The notes under the pieces are model-generated. The model had not been told where the DNA came from. It was given only the letters and a program-made list of their open reading frames with translations, and made no database searches. Shown in pieces: positions 36,850 to 46,411 of a stretch of 64,000 nucleotides of DNA. How positions within the stretch are numbered: the stretch's first letter is position 1; the number at the start of each line of letters is the position of its first letter. The stretch comes from JANYHH01 sp965249745 (lineage in GTDB: Bacteria; Deinococcota; Deinococci; Deinococcales; JAAFIG01): positions 496,001 through 560,000 of the forward strand of contig OZ252252.1 in assembly GCA_965249745.1 (NCBI GenBank), given 5' to 3'. The translations under genes and the position numbers were made by a program.

Positions 36850-38517
36850 ATGTCCCCGAACGCACACGACTGGTCTAACCTGCAACCCCGCTACGAAGCC
36901 CTGAGCCGAGAACACGTGAGCGCCGAGAACGCCGCCGCGTGGTTGCTGCGCTGGTCAGACCTCGAGCGCAGCATTTACGAGGTCATCAGCCGCGCGTACC
37001 GCGCCAAATCCGAGGACACGACCGACCAAGCCGCCGAGCGCAGCTATCTGAACCTAGTGGAGAACGTCGTGCCGCACGCCAAGGTCGCGCACAACAAATT
37101 GGAGCAGAAACTTGCGGCGCTGCCCGTGGCGGATTTGCCGAATGATGCGCTCGAGCTGGTGAAGCGCACCGCCGCCAACCTGGAGATCTTCCGCGAGGCG
37201 AACGTCACCCTGGAAACCGAGCTGGACAAATTGGGCGTGGAGTACGACAAGATCGTCGGAGCCTTCACGATCATGCTGAACGGTGAGGAGCTGACGCTGT
37301 ACGGAGCCTTTGCTAAGCTCCAGGAACCCGACCGTACCGTGCGCGAGACGGCCTACCGGGCGCTCGTGGCGCGTTGGGAGCAGGACCGGGCTGCACTGGA
37401 AGAACTGTTCATGCAAATGCTGCACCTGCGCCGTCAGATCGCTAAAAACGCGGGCTTCAGCAATTACCGCGAACTCGTCTGGAAGGCGAAATCGCGCTTC
37501 GATTACAGTCCAGAAGACTGCCGCACATTGCACGCCAGCATCTTGGAACACATTGTTCCAGTCTTGCAATCCGAAATGACCAAGCACCGCGAATCGTTGG
37601 GTTTGGACAGCCTGAAACCCTGGGACATGGACGTGGATAGCGGCAACCGCCCACCGCTCAAGCCATTCACTTCCATCCAAGACCTCGAGACCGTCTGCCA
37701 GAGGGTGTTCGGCAGTTTGGATTCGCAATTGGGTCAGATGTTCGGCACGCTCATGGAACAGGATTTGGACCTCGAGTCTCGGAAGGGGAAGGGTCCGGGC
37801 GGCTACTGCGATTTTCACCCACAGTCCGGCCGCGCCTATATCTTCATGAATGCGGTCGGCACGCAAGATGACGTGCAGACCTTATTGCACGAGGGTGGTC
37901 ACGCCTTTCACGCGCTGGAAAGCAACGCCCACCAGAAGCTCTACTGGAACTTGCACGGACCAATGGAGTTCTGCGAGGTCGCTAGCATGGGTATGGAGAT
38001 GCTGGCCCAACCCTATTTAGAGCGCTCCAACGGCGGGTTTTACAGCCCCGAAGACGCGGCTCGGGCCCGACACGACCAACTGCTCGAGGCGGTGATCAAA
38101 TTCCTGCCGTACATGGCGGTCGTGGATGCCTTCCAGCATTGGTTGTACGTGGATGCGCCGGAACACGTCACGATCCACGAGATCAACGCGAAATGGGCCG
38201 AGTTACATCAAACCTTCCTGCCGCACGTGGATTTCGTTGGGACCGAACAGGGCTTGGCGTTTCGCTGGCAGCGCCAGGGTCACATCTTCACCGCTCCGTT
38301 CTATTACATCGAATACGGCATCGCGCAACTCGGCGCGGTTCAGGTTTGGCGGAACGCCCTGGAAAACGAGGCGCAAGCCGTCAAGCAGTACCGCCAGGCA
38401 CTGGCGCTCGGGTACACGTGCGGCCTGCGTGACCTATTCGAGACGGCGGGCATCAAACTGGCCTTCGACTCAGGCCACGTGGCGGGTCTGACAAGGCTGG
38501 TTCAGCAGCATCTCTGA
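36850..38517 (+). CDS. pepF: M3-family oligoendopeptidase F
   Basis: This 555-residue zinc oligopeptidase has HEGGH at residues 347-351 and the third ligand in the following MEFCEVASMGMEML helix. RAYIFMNAVG and the C-terminal APFYYIEYGIAQLGAVQVW are conserved substrate-side elements. It is a different subfamily from the M3 enzyme at 1502-3301 (HELGH). The ATG is 7 nt after TACATT, the leaderless pattern. It probably recycles cytoplasmic peptides, perhaps those imported after extracellular proteolysis. Confidence 0.93.
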   Translation: MSPNAHDWSNLQPRYEALSREHVSAENAAAWLLRWSDLERSIYEVISRAYRAKSEDTTDQAAERSYLNLVENVVPHAKVAHNKLEQKLAALPVADLPNDALELVKRTAANLEIFREANVTLETELDKLGVEYDKIVGAFTIMLNGEELTLYGAFAKLQEPDRTVRETAYRALVARWEQDRAALEELFMQMLHLRRQIAKNAGFSNYRELVWKAKSRFDYSPEDCRTLHASILEHIVPVLQSEMTKHRESLGLDSLKPWDMDVDSGNRPPLKPFTSIQDLETVCQRVFGSLDSQLGQMFGTLMEQDLDLESRKGKGPGGYCDFHPQSGRAYIFMNAVGTQDDVQTLLHEGGHAFHALESNAHQKLYWNLHGPMEFCEVASMGMEMLAQPYLERSNGGFYSPEDAARARHDQLLEAVIKFLPYMAVVDAFQHWLYVDAPEHVTIHEINAKWAELHQTFLPHVDFVGTEQGLAFRWQRQGHIFTAPFYYIEYGIAQLGAVQVWRNALENEAQAVKQYRQALALGYTCGLRDLFETAGIKLAFDSGHVAGLTRLVQQHL

Positions 38518-38657
38518 ACCGTAGCTCAATCTTTTATGAGGGCGAAAACCCCGATTCTCATCGTAATAGCGGCGCGTAACATCATCTTTGGAGTGTGGCA
38601 GGATAAACTGCCCCAAGCCTACTAAGCAATACCGCTTATCAGGCTCCCAGGAACCCC

Positions 38658-38954
38658 ATGAGAACCTATCGCGCCCCCCAAACCACCGACCTCGAGCGGG
38701 CCTTCACGGCTCTGAACTCGAGCGAGGGCATGGTCATGAAACTTCGGGCCGGTCTGGTGGACGGACGGCGGCACACCTTGCGTGAAGTCGGCGCGTTTCT
38801 TGGAGCCACCCGTTCTGAGGCGCGCAGCCTGGAATGGCAGAGCTGGCAGAAACTGGAACAACTCGCTCGTGCCGACGAGGACTCCCGGCAAGCCGTGACC
38901 TACCTATTGAAACGCTGCGCGACTCGAGGAACCCGCAAGTTGCTGCTGAGCTAA
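38658..38954 (+). CDS. Stand-alone sigma-70 region 4-like protein
   Basis: This 98-residue protein resembles the -35-binding domain of group 1 sigma factors: FTALNSSEGMVMKLRAGLVDG, then RHTLREVGAFLGATRSEARSLEWQSWQKL. That parallels RpoD region 4, with its glycine turn, hTLeEVg..lgvTRer.Rqie helix-turn-helix and following helix. Regions 1-3 are absent. ATG at 38658 has AGGA 7 nt upstream. It could modulate promoter selection or be an anti- or co-sigma adaptor. It is converging on mgtE with no operon partner. Confidence 0.75.
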   Translation: MRTYRAPQTTDLERAFTALNSSEGMVMKLRAGLVDGRRHTLREVGAFLGATRSEARSLEWQSWQKLEQLARADEDSRQAVTYLLKRCATRGTRKLLLS

Positions 38955-38977
38955 GCGCTTGCCGTCTAGAGCCGGGG

Positions 38978-40342
38978 TTAAACGCCTAGCACCAGCTTGG
39001 CGATGTTGAAGTAGATCAGCAACCCCGTGGCGTCCATGATCGTGGCAATGAACGGACTCGAGGTCAGCGCCGGATCAATTTTCAGTTTGTGAAACGCCAG
39101 CGGTAGCATCGCCCCGATCACATTGGCCGACAGCACGATGCCCATGATCGAAACCGCCACGATCAGCGCAATGCTATCGCCCGCCTTGGCGTAGAAGAAC
39201 TTGACCCGGAAGAACGCCAGCACCGCCAGCGTCACCCCGAGCAACAAACCGGTCGTGAGTTCCTTCGTCAGCACCCGCCAGGAGTCGCGCCCTCGCAACT
39301 GCCCCAGGGAAATCGCGCGAATAATCAGCACCGCACTTTGCGAACCCGTGTTGCCACCCGTACCGATCAGGGCCGCGATAAAGCTCGAGAGAATCGCCTG
39401 TTGCGCGATTAGCTTCTCGTAGTTGGCGGTCACGTTGACCGTCAAGAATTCCGATAGCGATAGTGCCATCAGCCAGAAGACGCGCTTACGCCACAGCTCA
39501 AAGGGACTGGTGCGAAGGTAATTAATTTCCGATCCCTCCATCGCCGCGCCCTTGTAGATATCCTCGGTGGCTTCCTCTTGCATCACGTCCACCACGTCGT
39601 CAATCGTGACAATTCCCTTCAGTACGCCGGATTCATCCACGACCGGCATCAGGGACAAGTCGTAATCGCGCATCAGCCGCGCCACTTCCTCCTGATCGGT
39701 GTCCGTTTTCGCGTAGATCACGTCGCGCCGCGCCAAGTCGTCCACCCTAGCGCTCGGGGCGGCCGTGACGAGCGCCTGAAGCGGCACGACCCCCGTCAAA
39801 CGGCCCTCGGCGTTCACCAAGTACAGGTTCGTGACGGTCTCGGCTTGATCGGCGGCCAATCGCAGGAATTGCAGCGCGTGCTGCACCGTCCAGCCCTCTT
39901 TGACCGCCACAAATTCCGGGGTCATCATGCCGCCCGCGTCGTCCTCGGCGTATTGCAACAACCCTAGCGCGCTCGAGGCCAGCGTTGGCGGTAGGGCGTT
40001 CAGCAGGTACTCGCGGCTCGAGGTGGCGGAGAGTTCTTGAAGCAAATCGGCGATCTCGTCGGGCCCGAAGAAGGCTCCCATGACGCGAATCCGGTCTGGG
40101 GCCAGCTCTGGCACGACCGCCGCCTGCTCCGTCATGGAAAGGTCGGTGAAGCTGAGCGCGGCGCGTTCCACCGGCATCAGCCGCAAGAATTCCAAGCGCT
40201 CTTCAAAATTGGCCTCTTCAAAAGCCGCGTCCACCACGGTCTCGGGTTGGGCACGCAGCAGCGCCTTGAATTCCAGGCGGTCGCCTTCGCGCAAGGCCGC
40301 CAGCAGCTCGAGCGGTTCCAGCACGGTTTGGGTACGAATCAT
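38978..40342 (-). CDS. mgtE: Magnesium transporter MgtE
   Basis: This 454-residue Mg2+ channel has the N-terminal superhelical domain (residues about 1-130), which ends at the AEDDAGGMMTPEF hinge. A CBS pair follows (about 135-260), then five transmembrane helices from about 290. The TGGNTGSQSA pore signature and the later ANVIGAMLPLAFHKLKIDP and SSPFIATIMDATGL helices are intact. ATG at 40342 is preceded by a strong AGGAGGTGAACC. It has a 430-nt untranslated leader that may carry regulation. Confidence 0.96.
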   Translation of the reverse strand: MIRTQTVLEPLELLAALREGDRLEFKALLRAQPETVVDAAFEEANFEERLEFLRLMPVERAALSFTDLSMTEQAAVVPELAPDRIRVMGAFFGPDEIADLLQELSATSSREYLLNALPPTLASSALGLLQYAEDDAGGMMTPEFVAVKEGWTVQHALQFLRLAADQAETVTNLYLVNAEGRLTGVVPLQALVTAAPSARVDDLARRDVIYAKTDTDQEEVARLMRDYDLSLMPVVDESGVLKGIVTIDDVVDVMQEEATEDIYKGAAMEGSEINYLRTSPFELWRKRVFWLMALSLSEFLTVNVTANYEKLIAQQAILSSFIAALIGTGGNTGSQSAVLIIRAISLGQLRGRDSWRVLTKELTTGLLLGVTLAVLAFFRVKFFYAKAGDSIALIVAVSIMGIVLSANVIGAMLPLAFHKLKIDPALTSSPFIATIMDATGLLIYFNIAKLVLGV

Positions 40343-40775
40343 GGTTCACCTCCTGACCTGCGCGAAAAAGCGCGAAATCCATCGGTCGCCGGTGAGAGGC
40401 GCACCGAAGCACAGAACTCTGAGACAAACTCTCTCTCTCGAGCACTTCGTCAGGGCGGTTCGGGGGTTCAGTGTTTCCGAGCTAAAACCTGGATTGACCG
40501 CTCGAGCTGCTAGCAACGAGCGCGTCGGATCTCGGATTTTATCGTGGCACGGCCGTTTCGGAGACGGCATGAACGCCCGCAGTGCGCGTCAGGTAGAACT
40601 GACGTAAAGGCACTGGCCCTGAACTGGGAATGGGTTCCATACCACCTCCTCTTCGCACGTCTCGACTGAGGTTTAACTTACCGCTCCGTCGGGGGCGACG
40701 CTGTGCAGGATGAACAGTCTGCGAGCTTGCAAACCTTGGGGATTCTAGGCTCGAGGTGAGAGAGGTGTCAACGGT
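40343..40775 (-). promoter_or_regulatory. Long mgtE leader, candidate metal-sensing RNA
   Basis: 433 nt without a gene precede mgtE on the coding strand. Candidate structured elements near its 5' part read GAGGAGGTGGTATGGAACCC and GGGCCAGTGCC. They recall parts of the M-box, but the full consensus is not met. GCCGTCTCCGAAACGGC is another short hairpin. The methyltransferase gene upstream ends at 40776, so part of the leader may serve as its 3' region. Confidence 0.4.
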
Positions 40776-42299
40776 TTAGGAAAGAGCAAAGAGCGGGACA
40801 TCCTCGAGTTCTGACTGGCACAACGCATCAAACTCAGCCTCGAGCGCCGCTCGAATGGCTGGATGGCGTGCCAGCAGCTCTGGCAACGCTCGCGTCTTGG
40901 TCGCTCGAGCGATGGCGTTCAGATCGAGGAGCTGCAATCGCTCTTTGGTGATCGGACGTTTCTCGTCCCAGAAAATAAGCGCATTCAGAGCATCGGTTGC
41001 CTCGGGAGTTCTCAGCAGCGTGTGAAGGACTCGAGCTTTGGCTTCAGTGTCGCAAGCCAGGAAATAGCAGGTGTCGTCCATAACGACGGGCTTGTGACTA
41101 CTCGGTGCGATCAGCGCAAACTCGAGACTTTTGTACAGACCGCTGATCGCTACTTTCCAAGGGGCGAAGCTGTACGGCCCGACGCCAAAGATGCTGAATT
41201 CAGGATTGTTTCTGTAAATGGAACTGCCACGCCGACCCAAGGCTTCACGATGCGCGTTCAAGTATGCCCAGGTGAGCGGCGCAGTCCAACGCAATGGCTC
41301 CGTGGGTTCCCCAATAAAGGTTTGCGGAACCACCATCATCAGACGCGCCGCCAAACGCCTATTTCCTAGATCTGAGCTTTTCAACATTGGATAAAGGTAA
41401 TCAGCCTCGAGGAGGGGGCGTTCTCCTAGCCCATTCTCAAAGCTGCCCTCGTCCTGAATCCGCAGTTCCATGACGCTCGCGCAATCGTGCTTGATGCCAC
41501 TGCGCCAGGTGAGATGGGTTTTTCCGATAAAGCGTTTACTTTGAGCGTAGGCGGCGGCATCCGCAATGAGTAGACCATTGGAAACGGTGATCGTTTTACC
41601 GGGATGTTTGGCTTCCAGCGATCCGTAAACCTGACATTGATAATCGGCAGGTCCATAGGTACCACTCAAGATCAATACGCTTGCATCCACGGCGGCGTTG
41701 AATTCCTTCTTAGCATCAATCGCATACATGGCAACACTCTGGATGCGCCACTGGCGCTGCGCCGCGTGACGCAATAACTTGCGAGCGACACTCGTCTTAA
41801 CGATCACGCACAAGGCGTTCTGTGTTCCTTGTACACCCTCGAGCAACCGCAAAAGGATCGCTTCTGAAATGTCAAAATTACTTTTTCCAGTGCGTGCGTC
41901 CGAACCGCTCAAACCCTCGGCGTTCGTTTTTTTCGGCAAGTTAGAGCCGCCGACCGCACCAATCGCAGAATTCGTTACCCAGGGCGGATTTCCAACGATC
42001 AGTGTTGGCGCATTTAGGTTAGAGACGAACTCTTTGATGTCAACGCCGAAGAAATCCGCCTGTCGCACTTCGGCTCTGCCCATCAGTCGTGCCGCCGCTC
42101 GAGATGCGTAAGCCGCGTTGATCTCCAAGCCGACGCCCAGAGCCTGTGGATACGTCTCGAGTGCCACCACTAGTAGATTCCCGACGCCGCAGGTTGGCTC
42201 GAAAATGCTTGCGGGAACGAAACCACCTCTTTTGAAACGTTCCATCACACGCCGCGCTAAGCTGTCCGGCGTTTGAAAATCACCGTACTCGAGACTCAC
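40776..42299 (-). CDS. N6-adenine DNA methyltransferase (type II-like), restriction partner broken
   Basis: This 507-residue S-adenosylmethionine-dependent DNA methyltransferase has YGDFQTPDSLARRV at the N-terminus. Motif I FEPTCGVGN is at about residues 33-41, and the catalytic motif IV NPPW is at 104-107. NPPW identifies an adenine-N6 enzyme. The long C-terminal half would hold the target-recognition domain. GTG at 42299 is chosen because it places YGDFQTP right after the start and has GGTGA upstream. Recognition sequence is unknown. The upstream endonuclease gene is frameshifted, so this now acts as a solitary methylase or a protective remnant. Confidence 0.9.
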   Translation of the reverse strand: MSLEYGDFQTPDSLARRVMERFKRGGFVPASIFEPTCGVGNLLVVALETYPQALGVGLEINAAYASRAAARLMGRAEVRQADFFGVDIKEFVSNLNAPTLIVGNPPWVTNSAIGAVGGSNLPKKTNAEGLSGSDARTGKSNFDISEAILLRLLEGVQGTQNALCVIVKTSVARKLLRHAAQRQWRIQSVAMYAIDAKKEFNAAVDASVLILSGTYGPADYQCQVYGSLEAKHPGKTITVSNGLLIADAAAYAQSKRFIGKTHLTWRSGIKHDCASVMELRIQDEGSFENGLGERPLLEADYLYPMLKSSDLGNRRLAARLMMVVPQTFIGEPTEPLRWTAPLTWAYLNAHREALGRRGSSIYRNNPEFSIFGVGPYSFAPWKVAISGLYKSLEFALIAPSSHKPVVMDDTCYFLACDTEAKARVLHTLLRTPEATDALNALIFWDEKRPITKERLQLLDLNAIARATKTRALPELLARHPAIRAALEAEFDALCQSELEDVPLFALS

Positions 42300-42412
42300 A
42301 GCCGCATCACCCCGTCCACACCGCCCGCCTCTTGAATGGCTCGAGCGTACTGCAAGCGCCATTGCAAGGCATTGGAAATCGTTAAATACCCTTGCTGAGG
42401 CGGGTTTTGCAA

Positions 42413-42959
42413 CTATTCCTTGGCAATGCTCGCCGCTTCGATTTCGTCCAGCGGTAGGTTGCGGTCCAGCATTAGCCCGATCAGGTCTTCGTTATTGGCT
42501 CCCGCCGCGAGCGATTCACGCAGTAAGCGCGTCAGTGTGAAGTCTGCTGTGCGCGTCTCGTCAATGAAGATCGTGTGTTGAATCCTGAGATTGGCTGTCC
42601 GTCGCTTGCGATCATCGGTTTTTTCGTACACAAATACCAGCAACGAATACCCCAAACCGAACACCTTTTGCCGTGCCGAACGGAACGGACAAGAGGATTG
42701 AGGTTGCGTGATGCTTGTGGTCTTGATGTCTACGTTAACCGAAGGAATATCAATCCCTTTCGCGGCATTTCCACCGATACCGCTCAGCTAAATACGCGAT
42801 GAACTGGCCTTCCAAGTAGGTCCCTACCGCCTTACCATCGGTGACACCGAATAAAGCAGTCTCCCGCATTTCGGAGATCACGACGGCAAAAGTTTTTGCT
42901 TCTTCAAGCAGAGTTTGTAACGTCAAGTCCACCACGTCACCGAGTCTATCCATCATCAA
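42413..42959 (-). pseudogene. Frameshifted type II restriction endonuclease
   Basis: Two frames together read as one protein of about 180 residues. Codons from 42959 give MMMDRLGDVVDLTLQTLLEE through YLAERYRW. After about 42770 the other frame continues GNAAKGIDIPSVNVDIKTTS, PQSSCPFRSARQKVFGLGY and LLVFVYEKTDD to the stop at 42413. The D-x-K core VDIKTT preceded by an acidic residue is a plausible PD-(D/E)XK active site. The ATG overlaps the dprA stop as ATGA. A single indel near 42770 splits the gene, so the enzyme is probably inactive. Confidence 0.75.
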
Positions 42960-44056
42960 CCCCTGGCGTATCGCCCACCGGGTAACTCGAGTGCGACATT
43001 CTTCAGCGTCAACATCATCAGCGCCACCGTGATCTGCGGTCCGCTCAACCCGGTGCGAAGCACCAGATCGTCCACCAGCAGTTCACCATCCAGAGCCGCA
43101 TAAACCTTCGCCTCGTCCCCCTCGAGCGCGGGCAGTTGGCGTTTTGCGGCGGTGAGGCTGCCCCATCTGAACTCCTCGAGGATGTCCTCGGCGCTTTCCA
43201 AGAGGGCCGCGCCCTGCTTGATGAGGCGGTTCGGGCCGCGCGAGTTCGGTTCGTTCGGTCGTCCCGGCACGGCGAACACGGTGCGTCCGTTTTCCAGCGC
43301 GGCCACGGCAGTGATGAGACTGCCGCTGTCCAAGTCGCCCTCCACGATCACGACGCCGGTACTCAAGCCAGCGATGATCCGGTTCCGGGCTGGAAAGTTG
43401 TGCGCGGCGGGCGGCGTGCCAATCGCATAGCCACTGACGACGGTCAGGCGCACCGCCAGGTCACGGTTCTCGCCGGGGTAAATCGTGTCTATGCCGCAGC
43501 CCAAGACCGCGATACTCGAGCCGCCCGCTTCGACCGCCGCCGTGTGCGCGGCGGTGTCAATCCCTCTGGCTAGCCCAGAGTTGACGGTCACGCCCGCCGC
43601 CGCGAGGTCTCGGGCGAGGGTTTGCGTGAAGGCCCTGGCATGCGGGCTGCACTTGCGGGTTCCGACAATCCCAATCGCTCGAGGGGTCGCGCCGGTCAAG
43701 GCCGCCAACACCTCTGGGTCGCCGCGCACCCACAGCACCGGGGGTGGATCGTAAATGGCGCGCAACGCCTCTGGGTAGCGCGGGTCGCTCAGCGGCACGA
43801 TCTCAGCGCCAACCTTGTGCGCCCGCTCGAGTTCAGTGTCGGCGCGGTCCAAGCTGGTCTGCGAACCGATGTTGGCGGCGCTCGAGGCATCGAGTCCTTG
43901 CACTTCGCGCAATCGGGTCAATCCGGCCCCTAGCACCGCGTCGGCGGTGCCGAAGTGTTCCAGTAACGCTTTCACGCGCACTGGACCCAAGCCAAACGTG
44001 AAGAACAGGGCGAGGCTCGAGCGCACCTCGGATGGGGATTGCGCCGCGTCACTCAT
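42956..44056 (-). CDS. dprA: DNA processing protein DprA
   Basis: This 366-residue single-strand DNA-binding protein loads RecA on incoming DNA during transformation. The Rossmann-like core has IGIVGTRKCSPHARAF, then VNSGLARGIDTAAH, LGCGIDTIYPGENRDL and the FPARNRIIAGLS signature. GSLITAVAALENGRTVFAVPG and the C-terminal winged helix (residues about 300-366) complete the family architecture. ATG at 44056 overlaps the upstream permease gene by 8 bp. It is in an operon with an ABC exporter, and the restriction gene overlaps its stop. Confidence 0.96.
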   Translation of the reverse strand: MSDAAQSPSEVRSSLALFFTFGLGPVRVKALLEHFGTADAVLGAGLTRLREVQGLDASSAANIGSQTSLDRADTELERAHKVGAEIVPLSDPRYPEALRAIYDPPPVLWVRGDPEVLAALTGATPRAIGIVGTRKCSPHARAFTQTLARDLAAAGVTVNSGLARGIDTAAHTAAVEAGGSSIAVLGCGIDTIYPGENRDLAVRLTVVSGYAIGTPPAAHNFPARNRIIAGLSTGVVIVEGDLDSGSLITAVAALENGRTVFAVPGRPNEPNSRGPNRLIKQGAALLESAEDILEEFRWGSLTAAKRQLPALEGDEAKVYAALDGELLVDDLVLRTGLSGPQITVALMMLTLKNVALELPGGRYARG

Positions 44057-45197
44057 ACTTGAACGCCCGCGAGCCAATCGTGGCGAAGATCAGCGTGAAA
44101 CCCAGCAGGATGAGCGTGTTCGGGAGGACATTGAGAATCCCGGACCCGCGCAGGATCACGTCCTGGAGCGCTTGCATTCCCCAGTAGGTTGGCAGGAACT
44201 TGGCGATTTGCTGCATCCAGACCGGCGTCAAATCCAACGGCCACCACAGCCCGCCGAGGGCGCTCAGCACGTTCACGGCCAAGACGGTCAGCGCCGTCAG
44301 TTGCGCCCCGGTGCTGGTGATCGCAGCCGCCATCGCACCGAAGCTGGCGGCGGACAGCGCGAACGCCAGGCACGGCAAAACGAGTGCCGGGATATTGCCC
44401 CAGTTGACGCCCAGCACCAATCCCGAAAACAGCACCATCGCCGCGAGTTGCAAGATCAGTAACAGCGTATTCCCCAAGAGCTTCCCGACCACGATGGCGA
44501 AGCTCGAGGTCGGGGCGCTAAACAGACGCGTCAGCGTTCCCAGCGTGCGTTCGCGCTGAAAGCTCAGCCCGGTCTGCGCCCCGAATAGCAGCGCGAACAT
44601 CAGGGTCATGCCGGGCGCGGTCTGGTTGGAACCGCCCGCCGCCAGCACGCTCGAGGACTTCCTGACCTGGGTCTGGACCTGCTCGAGTTTCACGAAGGGT
44701 TCCGACAACAAGGTTCGGGTGCGTTCGGCGGCGTTGGTGTTCGGGGCGGCCTTGGCGGCGATCCCTGGGGCTTGCATCTGCGCGATGGCCCCCTGGACGC
44801 GTTGCAGCACCTCCACGGCGCGGCTGCTGTTGCTGGGGCTGATGAGTTGGAGTTGCGGTTTGCCATTCAAGACTTGACTGTCGAAGTCCGCGCCGAGCTT
44901 CAACCAGGCATCCCGGTCGCCACGCGCCAGCAGGAAACGCGCCCGACCATCAGCCGTTTCTATATTCAGGTTGAGTTGCCGTAACCGCGCCTCGAGTTCC
45001 ATGGCCAGCGTCGTATCTGGGCGGGTCAGCAAGACCCTGGCTGGGGCGACCTCGCTGGTTTGAAAGATCGCCAGAATCGTGCTGAAGATGATCGGCAGCA
45101 AGAACAGTTGCGCCATCAAACGAGGCTGACGCAGCGCGTGCAAAGCTTCGCTCAAAGCCAGATGGACGATCACCCTGACGTTGCTCAGGGGATTCAC
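44049..45197 (-). CDS. ABC-2 type permease, second of the pair
   Basis: This 382-residue membrane protein has a hydrophobic N-terminal helix at about residues 25-47, a soluble extracytoplasmic domain of about 150 residues, and six helices after residue 200. The FQRERTLGTLTRLFSAPTS coupling motif is typical of ABC-2 exporters of the drug/bacteriocin type. GTG at 45197 overlaps the preceding permease gene as GTGA. It and the next permease likely form a heterodimer energised by the ATPase at 46412-47338. The substrate cannot be inferred. Confidence 0.9.
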   Translation of the reverse strand: MNPLSNVRVIVHLALSEALHALRQPRLMAQLFLLPIIFSTILAIFQTSEVAPARVLLTRPDTTLAMELEARLRQLNLNIETADGRARFLLARGDRDAWLKLGADFDSQVLNGKPQLQLISPSNSSRAVEVLQRVQGAIAQMQAPGIAAKAAPNTNAAERTRTLLSEPFVKLEQVQTQVRKSSSVLAAGGSNQTAPGMTLMFALLFGAQTGLSFQRERTLGTLTRLFSAPTSSFAIVVGKLLGNTLLLILQLAAMVLFSGLVLGVNWGNIPALVLPCLAFALSAASFGAMAAAITSTGAQLTALTVLAVNVLSALGGLWWPLDLTPVWMQQIAKFLPTYWGMQALQDVILRGSGILNVLPNTLILLGFTLIFATIGSRAFKYE

Positions 45198-46381
45198 GAG
45201 GCGAACCTCCTAGAGAGCCGTAGCGCACCGATGCCCAGCCCGACCACGGCCATACCCACCAGTACGGCGGCGTCCAACGCGATCACCGACGGGCGCAAAC
45301 CGGAGGAGAGAAGTTGAAAGGCCTCAATGCTCCAGCGGTTGTACGTCAAGCGCGACAGGGGCTGCGCGATCCCCGGCAACGAATCCACCGGGTACATGCT
45401 GCCACCCAAGAGACTCATCACCAACACGAACAGCAAGCCCAGCACGTTGACCTGCTCGTGGCTGTTGGCAATCCCAATGATGACCCCACCGAATCCAGCC
45501 GCCGCCGCCGAGGTCGCCAGCACCGTGGCCACGACCCCGAACCCCTCGCCCCAGTTGACGCGGTACAGCAGGCTCGAGGTGATGACGAAGCTGCCGAGTT
45601 GAAAGGCGGCCATCGCCCAGAGCGCCAGAAATTTTCCTAGCAGCAAACCCGTCGGAGTGAGCGGCGCTGACAGGAGCCGTTGAATCGTGCCGCGCTCGAA
45701 CTCCTCCACCAGACTGCCCGCGCCGTGGGTGGCGCTCAGCAGCGTGAACATCACGCCGAAGGCGATCGCGTAATAGGTGAAGAACCCGGCTTGCCGCCCC
45801 TCGATCTGTTCGGCTTTGATCTGTGGCGCTCGAGCTGTAAAATCGTTTTGCACCTGAGATTGCAGCTTTTGTAGGAGCGCTCCCAACTCCGCCGAGGTGG
45901 CCGGTTTCAGGGCGCGCACCGCGCCGAGCAGCGTGGCCCGCGTCACCTCGAGCCGATCCCCGAAGCCCGCGATCAGACTTTCGATCACCGCGCCCCGGTA
46001 ATGGCTGGCGGCGTCCTCGGTGACGCCGATCTTGAACTCGCGCCCACGTAATAGGTCACGCTCTGGGTTCTGGGGCAGTTGAATCACGACGACCGCCTTG
46101 CCCTTTTCCAAGAGCGCCTGTCCGACCTCGGCGGTTTCGTATCGCACCATGCCCAGTTTGCTGACCTCCAAGAGTTCGCGGAGCGCCTTGGAGACACGGT
46201 TTTCCGTGCCGACGATCACGACCGGGGCGGGTTCGGGCGGTTTGGACCCGCCCAGCGCGTTCCCGATGATGAAGGTCAAAATCAGCGGCAATAACAGCGT
46301 CTGGACCAGAAACGACCTCGAGCGTAACTGTGCCCGCAAGTCGCGTTCGGTGACGCGCAGGATTGGCCAGATGCCGCCCAT
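45194..46381 (-). CDS. ABC-2 type permease, first of the pair
   Basis: This 395-residue paralogue of the next permease has an N-terminal helix (SFLVQTLLLPLILTFIIG). An extracytoplasmic domain of about 150 residues follows. The coupling motif is EFERGTIQRLLSAPLTP, and the membrane region then starts with a LLLGKFLALWAM helix. The conserved GGSMYPVDSLP segment precedes the last helices. It follows the ATPase gene by 30 bp and overlaps the second permease gene by 4 bp, so all three are co-expressed. Confidence 0.9.
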   Translation of the reverse strand: MGGIWPILRVTERDLRAQLRSRSFLVQTLLLPLILTFIIGNALGGSKPPEPAPVVIVGTENRVSKALRELLEVSKLGMVRYETAEVGQALLEKGKAVVVIQLPQNPERDLLRGREFKIGVTEDAASHYRGAVIESLIAGFGDRLEVTRATLLGAVRALKPATSAELGALLQKLQSQVQNDFTARAPQIKAEQIEGRQAGFFTYYAIAFGVMFTLLSATHGAGSLVEEFERGTIQRLLSAPLTPTGLLLGKFLALWAMAAFQLGSFVITSSLLYRVNWGEGFGVVATVLATSAAAAGFGGVIIGIANSHEQVNVLGLLFVLVMSLLGGSMYPVDSLPGIAQPLSRLTYNRWSIEAFQLLSSGLRPSVIALDAAVLVGMAVVGLGIGALRLSRRFAS

Positions 46382-46411
46382 CAGCAGTCCCCTCGAGCTA
46401 GCCTAAAAAAT

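Noticed and set aside
40343..40775. Calling the mgtE leader an M-box riboswitch
   Set aside because: Only short words match and the conserved core GGTGAGGCTCCT is absent.
40776..42299. Idea that the methylase recognises CTCGAG
   Set aside because: I cannot identify its recognition domain, and I see no resemblance of the broken endonuclease to XhoI/PaeR7I-type enzymes. The link is only circumstantial.
42575..42802. 75-codon plus-strand frame opposite the restriction gene
   Set aside because: Antisense to the conserved endonuclease blocks, no independent support.
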